Assembly (NCBI GenBank): GCA_000415965.1
Contig: KE356560.1
Span: 2,739,436-2,803,435 of the forward strand
DNA length: 64,000 nt
Source of the DNA: Haloquadratum walsbyi J07HQW1
GTDB taxonomy: Archaea; Halobacteriota; Halobacteria; Halobacteriales; Haloferacaceae
Reading direction: 5' to 3'
The notes below the pieces were generated by a model that saw nothing but the letters and a program-made list of their open reading frames with translations, was not told where the DNA came from and ran no database searches. Of this stretch, positions 53,737 through 62,340 are shown piece after piece. Positions within the stretch are counted from its first letter, which is position 1; each line of letters opens with the position of its first letter. The translations under genes were made by a program, and so were the position numbers.

Positions 53737-55089
53737 TTACCCCACCAGCTGAACAATATTACCGTTACGTGTCACATGGAGGTCGCGACCGAGTGCATAT
53801 CCCTGTGATTCAGCGAGATCGACATATGGTGAAAGACCCTCAAGATTCTGGTGGGCTGGGATGATATGCTGTGGTTGAAGCGCATCGATCATCTGATAAT
53901 GTCCCTCTTCGCGGAGATGACCCGAGACATGAATTTCGTCATAAATTCGTGCACCTTGCATCTTCAAGAGACGCTCAGATTGATAGCGCTGACCTTCATT
54001 CGTTGGCTCGGGAATGACTCGCGCCGAGAAGATGACCTTATCACCATTTTCAAGCTCGAATGGCGTTTCACCACGCCCCATTCGTGTGAGCATTGCTCGA
54101 GGCTCACCCTGATGACCGGTCACAATCGGGAGATACTTCTCCTTGCCCTCTTTCATGATGCGTTTAAATGTTCGATCAACGGATTTTCGATGACCATACA
54201 TTCCGACATCATCCGGGAAGTCAACAAATCCAAGTCGCTCTGCGGCTCCGGAGTATTTCTCCATCGATCGACCGAGAAGCACGGGCTGTCGGTCGATTTC
54301 TTTTGCAAACTCGACAAGCGATGAGACACGAGAAACATGTGATGAGAACGTTGTTGCGACAATGCCACCATCATAATCCTCGATTGACCTAATTGTGTCC
54401 TTCAGATGAGACCGAGCGTGTGACTCAGAGGGAGTGCGTCCCTTCCGACCTGCATTCGTACAGTCTTCGATGTAACAAAGAACACCATTGTCCTCACGCC
54501 CAATCTCGCGGAATCGCTTCATATCCACGGGATCCTCCAATACTGGTGAGTGATCGATGCGTTTGTCAAGCCCGTAGATAATAGCTCCCTCAGGCGTATG
54601 GACGACTGGATTGATTGCATCAATAATTGAGTGTGTGACGTGAACAAATTCGAGTTCAACATTCCCACTCTCACCAATCGACATTGTCTCACCTGCGGAC
54701 ATCTTCAACAGGTCATTTTTGACGTTGAATTTGCTCTCACTGTCAATTTGTTGTTTTACTAACTCGATCGTGAATGGCGTGGCGACAATTGGAGCATCAT
54801 ATCGATGAGCAAGCTTTGAGAGCGCGCCTATATGATCAAGATGACCATGAGTCGGGACAATCGCTTGCACATCACCTTCAAGATCGGACATGATCCGGTC
54901 ATCTGGAATTGCGCCCATATCGATTAGATCGAGGCTATGCATCGTTTCGGTCTCCACGTTATCGTGGATGAGGACCTGACTGAGATTCAGACCCATATCA
55001 AAGATGACGATATCGTCGCCTGTTCGGACGGCCGTCATCTGTCGACCGACTTCTTCGTATCCGCCAATTGTTGCAATTTCGATTTCCAT
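53737..55089 (-). CDS. rnj: Ribonuclease J (beta-CASP metallo-beta-lactamase)
   Basis: 5'-to-3' exoribonuclease of archaeal mRNA decay. 450 aa. [21 protein letters not shown] start, metal motif THGHLDHIG (about 79-87), VTHSI, beta-CASP block [13 protein letters not shown], and C-terminal [31 protein letters not shown]. The usual YGLDFKxD reads YGLDKRID. First gene of rnj-idsA. Confidence 0.94.
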   Translation of the reverse strand: MEIEIATIGGYEEVGRQMTAVRTGDDIVIFDMGLNLSQVLIHDNVETETMHSLDLIDMGAIPDDRIMSDLEGDVQAIVPTHGHLDHIGALSKLAHRYDAPIVATPFTIELVKQQIDSESKFNVKNDLLKMSAGETMSIGESGNVELEFVHVTHSIIDAINPVVHTPEGAIIYGLDKRIDHSPVLEDPVDMKRFREIGREDNGVLCYIEDCTNAGRKGRTPSESHARSHLKDTIRSIEDYDGGIVATTFSSHVSRVSSLVEFAKEIDRQPVLLGRSMEKYSGAAERLGFVDFPDDVGMYGHRKSVDRTFKRIMKEGKEKYLPIVTGHQGEPRAMLTRMGRGETPFELENGDKVIFSARVIPEPTNEGQRYQSERLLKMQGARIYDEIHVSGHLREEGHYQMIDALQPQHIIPAHQNLEGLSPYVDLAESQGYALGRDLHVTRNGNIVQLVG

Positions 55090-55185
55090 AATTGAATCCG
55101 AGCATCGAAAGCCACTGTTGTGGCGAAAGTGCTCACTGAAATGCTCCCGTCTTAGTTGTCGTGTAAATATTCGTTTGTATTTCTG

Positions 55186-55250
55186 TTCATGTTCGTGTTC
55201 GTGTTCATACGCATACTCGTAGTTGTAATCGTCGTCGTAATCATAACCAT
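55186..55250. repeat. Imperfect hexamer tract (GTTCGT / GTCGTA)
   Basis: Runs of GTTCRTGTTCGTGTTCGTG then GTAATCGTCGTCGTAATC; non-coding. Confidence 0.7.
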
Positions 55251-55697
55251 GACCTGCAGTATCACATTCGCTACACCATCTGTTATATCTCGATCACAAT
55301 CGGAGATAACCCAATGGTTCGCTGTCTTAGTATCAACGATGGACATGGAATGATCTGGACTCATCCGAAACATACTCCTGCGTTTGATAACCGATGATTC
55401 ACTTCGACACGACACGCCGCGCGATACTGTGGTACTATCCATGTTATATTATGATACGATACGATATGGGATCGATCGGCCCCGGCATCTTACAGCACGT
55501 TGGTCGTCGGTCCCGCGTGCACTAGACTGTTCGAGCGCACTTACCCGCGGGAGCGTTGGTAATTGTATGTATTCGACCATATGGTAAAAACTACGTGGGT
55601 CAACTCCGCTGGTGAAGCTGTATATTATGTTGTCTCATATGATATAATGTACTCCGATATGATATGATAGATGAAAATCGCAGGTTCCTTCGGCACA

Positions 55698-55705
55698 TTT
55701 ATAAT
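55698..55705 (+). promoter_or_regulatory. TATA box of lsm-rpl37e
   Basis: TTTATAAT, about 26 bp before the lsm ATG; predicts a leaderless transcript. Confidence 0.65.
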
Positions 55706-55726
55706 CGATACTGAACGGCATCAGGT

Positions 55727-55978
55727 ATGAGCGGACGACCTCTTGACGTTCTTGAAGCTGCGCTCAACGACACCGTCACTATCACTCTTAAGGATGGGAG
55801 TGCTTACTATGGGACACTTGCGGGATATGATCAGCATATGAACGCTGTGCTTGATCCCGCCACGACCTCTGCGTCTGCATCTGAGTCTGAAAGCACAGAT
55901 CCCGGTGCCTTAGATGTCACAACAGTTGAAGACACAACGATTATACGCGGCGATAACATTGTCACAATCAACGTATGA
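55727..55978 (+). CDS. lsm: Sm-like protein (Lsm)
   Basis: 83 aa. Sm1 block [37 protein letters not shown] and Sm2 block [14 protein letters not shown]. Forms a heptameric RNA-binding ring. A Ser/Ala-rich insert lies in the Sm1-Sm2 loop (50-63). Its TGA overlaps the rpl37e ATG (ATGA), an arrangement conserved in haloarchaea. Confidence 0.95.
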   Translation: MSGRPLDVLEAALNDTVTITLKDGSAYYGTLAGYDQHMNAVLDPATTSASASESESTDPGALDVTTVEDTTIIRGDNIVTINV

Positions 55979-56151
55979 CCGGTGCTGGTACTCCAAGTCA
56001 AGGAAAGAAAAACACGACAACGCATGTGAAGTGTCGTCGGTGTGGAGAGAAGTCATACCATACCAAAAAGAAGGTTTGCTCATCCTGTGGCTTTGGGAAA
56101 TCCGCAAAACGACGTGATTATGAGTGGAGTTCGAAAGCTGGCGACAACTGA
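55975..56151 (+). CDS. rpl37e: Ribosomal protein L37e
   Basis: 58 aa, too short for many gene finders. Zinc ribbon [10 protein letters not shown] (20-29) and [17 protein letters not shown] (35-51), start [18 protein letters not shown]. Large-subunit protein, basic as expected. Translationally coupled to lsm by ATGA. Confidence 0.96.
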   Translation: MTGAGTPSQGKKNTTTHVKCRRCGEKSYHTKKKVCSSCGFGKSAKRRDYEWSSKAGDN

Positions 56152-56287
56152 GTAGACGGCTTTTCTGTGATCTCCCTGGTCTGAGGATTGCTTTAGTAAT
56201 GCAATTGAAAGACTAATTAGTGGATATCATCGCAACAACCCGAAACAGACCACTGATTACGGCGATACCAAGGTGAAAGTCCACGGC

Positions 56288-56500
56288 TTATGCTATGGGA
56301 TTCCGCTCACGTGGATAATCCGACACGGTATGTTGGTGTCCGACGGCAAGGTTCCCTGTCGCCGAGTTCTCTGGGTTGCAGGTTCTACTTTGACCCCTCG
56401 GGGGTCGTGATATGGCTTGCCCCCTGCGAGAATATCCGCCCACGGCATCCCATGTGTCGCCACGGTGGGTTCGCTGTCGTGTTCTCTCAGGCGACCAGCA
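56288..56500 (-). pseudogene. Possible TnpB C-terminal relic
   Basis: The minus frame ends ..SRTCNPENSATGNLAVGHQ- and -TVSDYPRERNPIA-stop. C-x-PEN-(T/S)-A-x-x-x-AV is a pattern of haloarchaeal TnpB tails. Upstream about 80 residues of the same frame have no clear match. Probably a decayed element; an unknown small gene cannot be excluded. Confidence 0.4.
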
Positions 56501-56764
56501 GGTTGAGCCACCGACCCTGACGGAGAGGGTGAGCAACTGTGGGGCAGGTTCGCTTTTTATTCGTAGAGACACCCATCCAACTCCAGGTTTCCCCAGGTCG
56601 TCTCGAAACCCTACGCTTCTACCAGTAACTGTTTTGAGAGTGCAATTGAGTGCAAGACGATGATGTCGCGTCGTGGTGTCGCTCGCATCCACGAGTGAAC
56701 TCATGGCTTCCGCTCACTCCGTGTCAGAAGGAAGGAAAGCTCTGGGTAAGTTATTATCAATTGT

Positions 56765-56885
56765 TAGTTGTGATTTCGATATCCGAAACAGAATGGAGTA
56801 AAACAAAACACAGAAACTGCCGTTTCGAGTCTGATGAGCACAGATTTAGAGAGAAACATCGGTTAGAGTGCCATCCACTGCGTGC
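56765..56885 (+). repeat. Dispersed GAAC-hairpin repeat, copy f
   Basis: TTGTGATTTCGATATCCGAA, CGTTTCGAGTCTGATGAGCA, TTTAGAGAGAAACATCGGTT, AGAGTGCCATC. Middle part resembles copy h; ends resemble copies a and e. Confidence 0.5.
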
Positions 56886-56895
56886 CCGGCGATGA

Positions 56896-56935
56896 CGCAC
56901 CTCGGGGTCACATCAAGATCAAAGCCCCGAAGCGC
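56896..56935. repeat. CCTCGGGGTCACATCAA fragment
   Basis: Shared with 6610-6630 (GGGGTCACATCAA-ATCAAA). GGTGTGACCCCGAGG at 14737-14751 is the inverse of its first part. Unknown dispersed element. Confidence 0.45.
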
Positions 56936-57019
56936 TCATCTGTAGCTGAACGCCTCGTCGATTTTTTTCTTTGCGGAGGAGTTCAGATTACGTCCGATTA
57001 CAGTCGTTAGGACTATGAG

Positions 57020-57125
57020 TTTCTGTATGATATTCGAGACGAAGCGCGTGAATGAGTATTCTAACTCAGCGTCATCGAGTGTGGTTTCAGGGAGAAACAG
57101 TGGTCAGATTGTCATCCACGATGAG
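57020..57125 (+). repeat. Dispersed GAAC-hairpin repeat, copy g (degenerate)
   Basis: ATTCGAGACGAAGCGCGTGA, AGTGTGGTTTCAGGGAGAAA, CAGTGGTCAGATTGTCATCC follow the order of copy a. Confidence 0.45.
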
Positions 57126-57329
57126 ACACTCGATACATCTGTGAGGATCACTGTCACTCAAGCAGAGAACTTATTTACGCTCTGAGATACCTGCCTTGTC
57201 TGTCTGTGGGGTCTATGTGATAACTATTGATTATCTTATATATGCATGATCGTGCATACATAATACGCTTTGATACTCGAAAACAGCATATGAACGGGTT
57301 TTTAGCCCCTAGCAATTGTATAAATATGT

Positions 57330-57623
57330 ATGTCTGACGGGCGGGACGTGACCCCCACACCCGGACGTGCGAGAGAGTCAGGAGCGGAATCGAAATCCGA
57401 AACAAAACCGGACGCTAACCCAGACGCGGACACAGACGCAGACGCAGACGCAGACGCAAGCGCAGATACAAACAGGGAACTCTATTCTGAAGTCACGTCT
57501 CAATCATCAACAGATGACGATGATTTCAGTACGAAGATGCAAACTGAGACGAGACTGAGACCGAGACCGATCGAAAGAACACCAATAAGCAGACTCATGC
57601 CGGCGGTCACCCGATTGATTTGA
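57330..57623 (+). CDS. Low-complexity ORF overlapping the purF start
   Basis: 97 aa, Asp/Ala/Thr/Ser-rich; residues 27-48 are an (Asp-Ala)n run coded by a GACGCA hexanucleotide repeat. No known family. Its TGA overlaps the presumed purF TTG start as TTGA. It may be a translated leader, or the true N-terminus of PurF now separated by a frame change in this repeat-rich DNA. Confidence 0.35.
   Translation: MSDGRDVTPTPGRARESGAESKSETKPDANPDADTDADADADASADTNRELYSEVTSQSSTDDDDFSTKMQTETRLRPRPIERTPISRLMPAVTRLI
57419..57468. repeat. (GACGCA)n microsatellite
   Basis: About eight hexamer units (GACGCG/GACACA/GACGCA), the longest such tract in the window. Confidence 0.85.
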
Positions 57624-59320
57624 AATCAACATCACATACAGAGACATCAGTCCCTGTTTCACACCCGCCGAAGCTTGATTCTTCAAAAAATACTCAACAA
57701 GAACACAAACAAGATCAACATCAGAATCAGGGACAGACGCGAAGACAAAAACAAACGGATTCAGGATCTGGACCAACTGAGAAATGTGGCGTTGTTGGTG
57801 TTGCACTCGCGGATCGTCGTGCTGCACGCCCGCTATATTACTCATTATATGCGTTACAACACCGCGGACAGGAGTCTGCAGGGATTGTCACGCACGATGG
57901 GTTCCAACAACACAGTCACGTCGAGATGGGACTTGTCGGTGATGCATTTGAAGAATCAGATCTCAATACGCTTGCAGGCGGAACAGGGATTGGACATGTC
58001 CGGTATCCGACGTCCGGGGGTATTAACGCCTGTTGTGCACAGCCATTCTCCGTATCATTTAAATCTGGTTCACTTGGGCTTTCACATAACGGGAATCTCG
58101 TGAATGCAGATGAGATTCGTGACGAACTTGAGTCACTCGGTCACGCATTTACCTCGGATGGTGATACCGAGGTGATCGCGCATGAACTTGCTCGAAATCT
58201 ACTTGAGGCAGACCTTGTTCGGGCTGTCAAACGAACCATGGAGCGAATCCACGGTTCATACGCGCTGACTATCATGCATGATGAGACCGTACTTGCTGTC
58301 CGTGATCCTGAAGGAAACCGCCCACTCTGTATTGGTGCGGTTGAGGATGGATATGTCGTTGCCTCAGAGTCTGCCGCAATTGACACACTCGACGGTGAAC
58401 TTGTCAGGGATGTTCGACCAGGTGAGCTCGTTGTTCTTGATGCCGACGGGTCTGGATTCGAGTCATATCAACTCACCGAACGACAAAATACTGCACATTG
58501 TTTCTTCGAACATGTTTATTTTGCCCGCCCAGACTCAGTGATCAATGAGACACTCGTGTATGAAGCGCGGCGAAATCTTGGTCGAAAACTCTGGGCTGAA
58601 CAAGGGGTCGAAACGGACGTCGTCATGCCCGTCCCCGATTCAGGTCGCGCATTCGCCTCAGGATACGCTGATGCGGCGAATGAAACGACCGCTAATGGTG
58701 ACACCCGAGAGACAGCCAGTACAAATACCGATGCAATCGAGTTCGCTGAGGGATTAATGAAAAACCGGTATGTTGGTCGAACATTTATTATGCCAACACA
58801 GGACGAGCGCGAACGTGCTGTTCGACTCAAACTTAATCCAATCAAAAGCACTGTCGAAGGGCGGTCGGTGACGATTATCGATGACAGTATCGTCCGAGGA
58901 ACGACATCACGACAACTCGTTCAACTTCTCCGCGATGCTGGTGCGTCTGAGGTCCATGTTCGAATCGGTGCTCCACAGATTATTGCTCCCTGCTATATGG
59001 GCATTGACATGGCCTCGCGTGATGAACTCATTGCTGCTGATAAATCAACTGAGGAAATTCGATCAGAGATTGACGCCGATAGCTTAGGATATCTTTCTGT
59101 TGATGCGGTCGCAGACGTCCTTGGTGAGCATCGCTCAGACCTCTGTCTTGGATGTGTTACGGGCTCATACCCATACGATATCGATGATGAGGATTGTGAT
59201 CGTGATGTTACACGACCAGTGATCAATGGACCCGCTAAAGGAACAAACACAAGAGATCAAGAAAGTGAATCAAAACAGGAAGCTGCATCCGATGGTGAGC
59301 CAGCGCATGCCGATGATTAA
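57620..59320 (+). CDS. purF: Amidophosphoribosyltransferase
   Basis: First enzyme of purine synthesis: PRPP + glutamine to phosphoribosylamine. The glutaminase begins at Cys56 (CGVVGVALADRRAARPLYYSLYALQHRGQES), which must become the N-terminus for catalysis. RYPTSGG, LSHNGNLVN and the PRPP loop VTIIDDSIVRGTTSRQLVQLL follow; C-terminal Cys in DLCLGCVTGSYP. 566 aa in this frame. The 55 residues before Cys56 are Gln/Lys/His/Ser-rich and contain no ATG or GTG; the only start-like codon is TTG 57620, and a stop lies at 57545. So either a long propeptide is cleaved, or the start is disrupted. An insert (about 355-373) is low-complexity. Confidence 0.92.
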   Translation: MKSTSHTETSVPVSHPPKLDSSKNTQQEHKQDQHQNQGQTRRQKQTDSGSGPTEKCGVVGVALADRRAARPLYYSLYALQHRGQESAGIVTHDGFQQHSHVEMGLVGDAFEESDLNTLAGGTGIGHVRYPTSGGINACCAQPFSVSFKSGSLGLSHNGNLVNADEIRDELESLGHAFTSDGDTEVIAHELARNLLEADLVRAVKRTMERIHGSYALTIMHDETVLAVRDPEGNRPLCIGAVEDGYVVASESAAIDTLDGELVRDVRPGELVVLDADGSGFESYQLTERQNTAHCFFEHVYFARPDSVINETLVYEARRNLGRKLWAEQGVETDVVMPVPDSGRAFASGYADAANETTANGDTRETASTNTDAIEFAEGLMKNRYVGRTFIMPTQDERERAVRLKLNPIKSTVEGRSVTIIDDSIVRGTTSRQLVQLLRDAGASEVHVRIGAPQIIAPCYMGIDMASRDELIAADKSTEEIRSEIDADSLGYLSVDAVADVLGEHRSDLCLGCVTGSYPYDIDDEDCDRDVTRPVINGPAKGTNTRDQESESKQEAASDGEPAHADD

Positions 59321-59337
59321 ATTAGTTCACTCACGGT

Positions 59338-59985
59338 TCACTCGCTCGGTGCAACGAAGACATTATATTTCAGATCGTCCTCGTGTAGCTCCTCAAGAAT
59401 TCGATCTTTGAGCACGGAAGAGGGATGATGAAGCCCCGCTACTCGTTCTTCGATTTCATCAAAGCTCTCAAACGGTCCACGCTTTCGCTGATCGAGGATA
59501 TTATTCCGGAGTTTCTTTCCAATTCCTGGCAGTAAATTCAGCTGATGCAATCGGAGCGTAATTGGTTGAGCATCATTATAGAAGTCGACAAATCGACGCT
59601 CGTTTGCTGTGATAATCTCCTCAACTGCGTACTCAACCTCGGTCTGTGCGGTATTCGATAAGTCTGTATAGCTAATTTGTCGAAATTCATCAACTAACTG
59701 GCGAGCTTCAGTCGGACCAACAACAACACGATCGCCAATTGCAATATCGCTATCCTCGTCCGCATCAAGCGTCAACTCGTATAACCGGAAATCACGTTCC
59801 CCCAGTCCATACGCCAGCGGGTCACGCTGATGTCGTGGGCGGTTATCATCGGCATGCCCATGTGGAAGGTGATCAAGAATAACCGCACGTCGGACATCCG
59901 TCTCGGTGTCCGCACTATTATTGCGACCGTCGCTCTGATCCGACTTGTTTGTGGGATTGGTGTCGGCGTCCTCGCTTTCGGTCAT
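59338..59985 (-). CDS. DUF655 putative RNA-binding protein
   Basis: 215 aa. After a disordered N-terminus (1-30), AVILDHLPHGHADDNRP starts the conserved S1-like beta-barrel (..YGLGERDFRLYELTL, IGDRVVVGP), then a helix-hairpin-helix region LNLLPGIGKKLRNNILDQRKRGPFESFDEI. Found in archaea next to rpoF and ksgA; function unknown, nucleic-acid binding likely. Last gene of rpl21e-rpoF-DUF655. Confidence 0.9.
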   Translation of the reverse strand: MTESEDADTNPTNKSDQSDGRNNSADTETDVRRAVILDHLPHGHADDNRPRHQRDPLAYGLGERDFRLYELTLDADEDSDIAIGDRVVVGPTEARQLVDEFRQISYTDLSNTAQTEVEYAVEEIITANERRFVDFYNDAQPITLRLHQLNLLPGIGKKLRNNILDQRKRGPFESFDEIEERVAGLHHPSSVLKDRILEELHEDDLKYNVFVAPSE

Positions 59986-60194
59986 GGTTATGACAATATA
60001 TACGCCGAGTGTACACTTAAATAATGAGGCAGAAAGCAGACGAAGTTCATTGTATTATCTAATAACGTTATGATTTATAAGGCGTTGATCGGCAGATCTA
60101 AGATTACCATGCGCGTATCGGATAGGTGAGTATTTATAAAAAATTGCATATTTTTGATCGATGCACCGCTCAGTAGTGCATTATCTCGGCAGTC

Positions 60195-60551
60195 TCAGGC
60201 GTACTTTTTGACAATATTGAGGATCGCATCCAGTTCGTCACCACTGAGCGCATACCGTTCTTGTGCGAAGACGGCGCGAAGTTCATCGCGATCTTGTGGG
60301 AGAAGATCAGCGATTTTGATTGCCGTCTGCTCATCGACCTTCTCCTCGGTAAGTAACTCATCAACAAGTGCCCGTGAGTCAGACGGATCAAGATCAGCGA
60401 ATCTATTTACATGTTCGATGGCACGCGCAAGTTCATACCGAAGGTCACGGTCAGCCTCAGCGGCACGTTCGGCCTCAACATTCTGAAGCAACAGTTTGAT
60501 TTCTGAGACGGTCTGATACTCATCATCAAGTTTTTCTTTAAAAATCGTCAT
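60195..60551 (-). CDS. rpoF: RNA polymerase subunit F (Rpb4-like)
   Basis: 118 aa, all-helical partner of subunit E' in the polymerase stalk. MTIFKEKLDDEYQTVSEIKLLL and LPQDRDELRAVFAQERYALSGDELDAILNIV match archaeal Rpb4. Between rpl21e (142 bp upstream) and DUF655. Confidence 0.94.
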   Translation of the reverse strand: MTIFKEKLDDEYQTVSEIKLLLQNVEAERAAEADRDLRYELARAIEHVNRFADLDPSDSRALVDELLTEEKVDEQTAIKIADLLPQDRDELRAVFAQERYALSGDELDAILNIVKKYA

Positions 60552-60693
60552 GTGTATTGAGAGTGGCTGTGATGTCGACGGTAGTGGGTGATGGTGACGG
60601 GGACAGGGACGGGGCTGTGGTCGAAGCGTACGGGATTAACGTGATATTTTGATATATACTTGTGTCGCCGCAGGTTCATATGTACGTTATGAC

Positions 60694-60984
60694 TTATTCC
60701 TGAGCACGAAGGTGTGCTGGGCGTGCGATAATCGTTTTTTCTTTTCCACCATCAACGATCCTCACTGTGAACGCTCGGCCTTGTTTCCCGGTGACCTCTC
60801 CTGTATGACCATTAAATCGAGGATGAAAGCGACCTTCACGAACACTTGGATCGATTCGAAGATGGACTTTTTGTCCCTCATCATATTCTTGAATTGCTCG
60901 CTGCGGTGGCGACATCCCTCGCTCACGCGGGGAGTTTGAAAGTTTGTCACGAGTTCCAGTCATTGGACCGTTCGAACTTGGCAT
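60694..60984 (-). CDS. rpl21e: Ribosomal protein L21e
   Basis: 96 aa from ATG 60982-60984 ([23 protein letters not shown]). Core [38 protein letters not shown] complete. The longer frame (to 61047) includes the TATA box and is not used. TATA TTTTATAC (61011-61018) is about 30 bp upstream. Confidence 0.95.
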   Translation of the reverse strand: MPSSNGPMTGTRDKLSNSPRERGMSPPQRAIQEYDEGQKVHLRIDPSVREGRFHPRFNGHTGEVTGKQGRAFTVRIVDGGKEKTIIARPAHLRAQE

Positions 60985-61010
60985 TATTGTTGGGTCTACC
61001 TGCGACAAAT

Positions 61011-61018
61011 GTATAAAA
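61011..61018 (-). promoter_or_regulatory. TATA box of rpl21e
   Basis: TTTTATAC on the minus strand about 30 bp before the rpl21e ATG; rules out the longer ORF start. Confidence 0.6.
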
Positions 61019-61106
61019 CGCACGTTCCGCGTCTGACACACCATCATGTGAACTGTGGGGAAACCGCAAGCAAAAATTAAGCCACCCGCTGTAATATGAA
61101 GTAATT

Positions 61107-61382
61107 ATGGCGCAAGACTACGCAGGTGGGACCGAGCAACTCCCCGGCGAGACCGTTGTCCATGCTGAAAACACTGGAGAAGCACTGCACGACGATTCAA
61201 GTTCGAAAGTTGAAACATTCGGGCTTGGCGTCTCAGCAGCACTCTTGATTGGCGCAGTCGGTGGTGTCATAGGAATGTGGATGTTCCCGGTTGACGGAGC
61301 CGTGCCGTTGTTCGTGGGACTCGGTGTCGGATTCATTCTGTCACCAGTCGTTGGTTTAGGAATGTTGTGGCGTCGGAGCTGA
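61107..61382 (+). CDS. Small membrane protein with two helices
   Basis: 91 aa. Acidic soluble N-terminus (1-35), then two hydrophobic helices (GLGVSAALLIGAVGGVIGMWMF and VPLFVGLGVGFILSPVVGLGML) and WRRS at the end (positive-inside). I recognise a conserved haloarchaeal pattern but no function. Divergent from rpl21e. Confidence 0.7.
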   Translation: MAQDYAGGTEQLPGETVVHAENTGEALHDDSSSKVETFGLGVSAALLIGAVGGVIGMWMFPVDGAVPLFVGLGVGFILSPVVGLGMLWRRS

Positions 61383-61589
61383 TCAAATGTCAAAATGAAC
61401 GAAATAATGTAACATCGAGATACAGGGGGATATATGAATAAGAAGATAATCAAACGCAGACTGCAGGTTGCAGGCTTGCAAACCGTAGACTTCAGACACT
61501 TATTGTCAGTTGATTCTGTGTAAACATCAAGAAAGTGAGGAGTGGGTAGATTTCGGTATGTATTAGAGTGCTGTGAGCAGCTAATTGTA

Positions 61590-61856
61590 TCAGATTCGAC
61601 CGACATTCTCGACAGCAACGCTTTCGACACCGGTGACATCGCCAAATGACTCCTCAACAGCCTCCGTTCCACCGGCATCATCCGGAACGATAACCGTTGG
61701 GAGGAGTGCAACAAGTCCGAAAGCCACGTCGTCTCGCTCAAACCCGTTTATTTTGGCCCCTTCTGGTAGCGATTGTTCAAGCCGTTCTTGGAGTTCATCA
61801 AGATCAATATCAGGACTGTCTGGCATGACCTTGATTTTTGCAGCTACCTTTCCCAT
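61590..61856 (-). CDS. ef1b: Elongation factor 1-beta
   Basis: 88 aa from ATG 61854-61856 ([26 protein letters not shown]). Nucleotide-exchange factor for aEF1A; the ferredoxin-like domain with [25 protein letters not shown] is complete. It starts 2 nt after the stop of the zinc-finger micro-protein, so they are co-translated. Confidence 0.94.
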
Positions 61857-61858
61857 CG

Positions 61859-62038
61859 TCAGGGTCCTCTGAATCCACAATCAGGGCATTCATACAGATT
61901 ACTCTGCTTTCGACACTTCGCACACCGTGAAATATCACAGCCACACTCTGGACAATCAAAAGTGGCAGCACTCATTCCAGAGATGTTGATACCGCAGGAC
62001 ACACACTGTCTGGCGTGTCGCTGGTCGGTCTGACTCAT
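61859..62038 (-). CDS. Zinc-finger micro-protein (HVO_2753-like)
   Basis: 59 aa: [20 protein letters not shown] start, four C-P/V-x-C motifs (CVSCG, CPECG, CAKC, CPDCG) giving two zinc sites. Same length, motif count and ef1b neighbour as Haloferax volcanii HVO_2753, a solved zinc micro-protein needed for swarming and biofilm. Too short for common gene finders. Head of the ef1b transcript. Confidence 0.92.
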
Positions 62039-62340
62039 ACTTCACAGACCAGCCTGTGAGGTTTAACCGTTTCTTTTTATCATTCCTGAAACACTCACAG
62101 CGAATTGATTATCAACAGATATTTTAGAATAATCGAGAGACATATCAAAGATTCTCGATTTTACTTGACAGTAATTACGATTGTGATTTTTGTGATTCGA
62201 ACTTAGAGCGGAGCACGCACACAGACATCTCAGATGAACTGAGTCTGAGTCTGAGTGTGAGTGTGCTTAGAGAAAATCAGTACTCAGAGTGCCACTGAGT
62301 GATAGGTGTTCATAGGATAATCAGTCAGTGTCAGCGATAC
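62039..62340. other. 300-bp spacer with repeat copy e
   Basis: Upstream region of the micro-protein (TTTAACC-like box near 62063) and a GAAC-hairpin family member. Confidence 0.45.
62170..62305 (+). repeat. Dispersed GAAC-hairpin repeat, copy e
   Basis: GATTGTGATTTTTGTGATTC, AGAGCGGAGCACGCACACAG, CTGAGTCTGAGTCTGAGTGT, AGTACTCAGAGTGCCACTGA match copy a in order; hairpin arms decayed. A GAGTCT hexamer tract sits in the middle. Confidence 0.6.

Larger units (their letters stand above)
55090..55726. other. 640-bp divergent spacer
   Basis: Has an imperfect GTTCGT hexamer tract (55186-55250), A+T palindromes (55440-55470, 55620-55672) ending ATATGATATGATAG as at 29247-29260, and the lsm promoter. 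Confidence 0.5.
56152..57329. other. 1.18-kb spacer with TnpB relic and two dispersed repeats
   Basis: A possible TnpB C-terminal relic on the minus strand (56288-56500), GAAC-hairpin copies f and g, and a short segment CCTCGGGGTCACATCAAGAT (56897-56916) recurring in part at 6610 and, inverted, at 14737. Confidence 0.5.

Noticed and set aside
55186-55250. Possible CRISPR-like array
   Set aside because: Units are imperfect hexamers without spacers; no repeat-spacer regularity anywhere in the window.
56230-56650. Structured RNA such as RNase P or SRP RNA
   Set aside because: G+C-rich, but lacks the conserved RNase P and SRP cores; a minus-strand TnpB-like tail explains it better.
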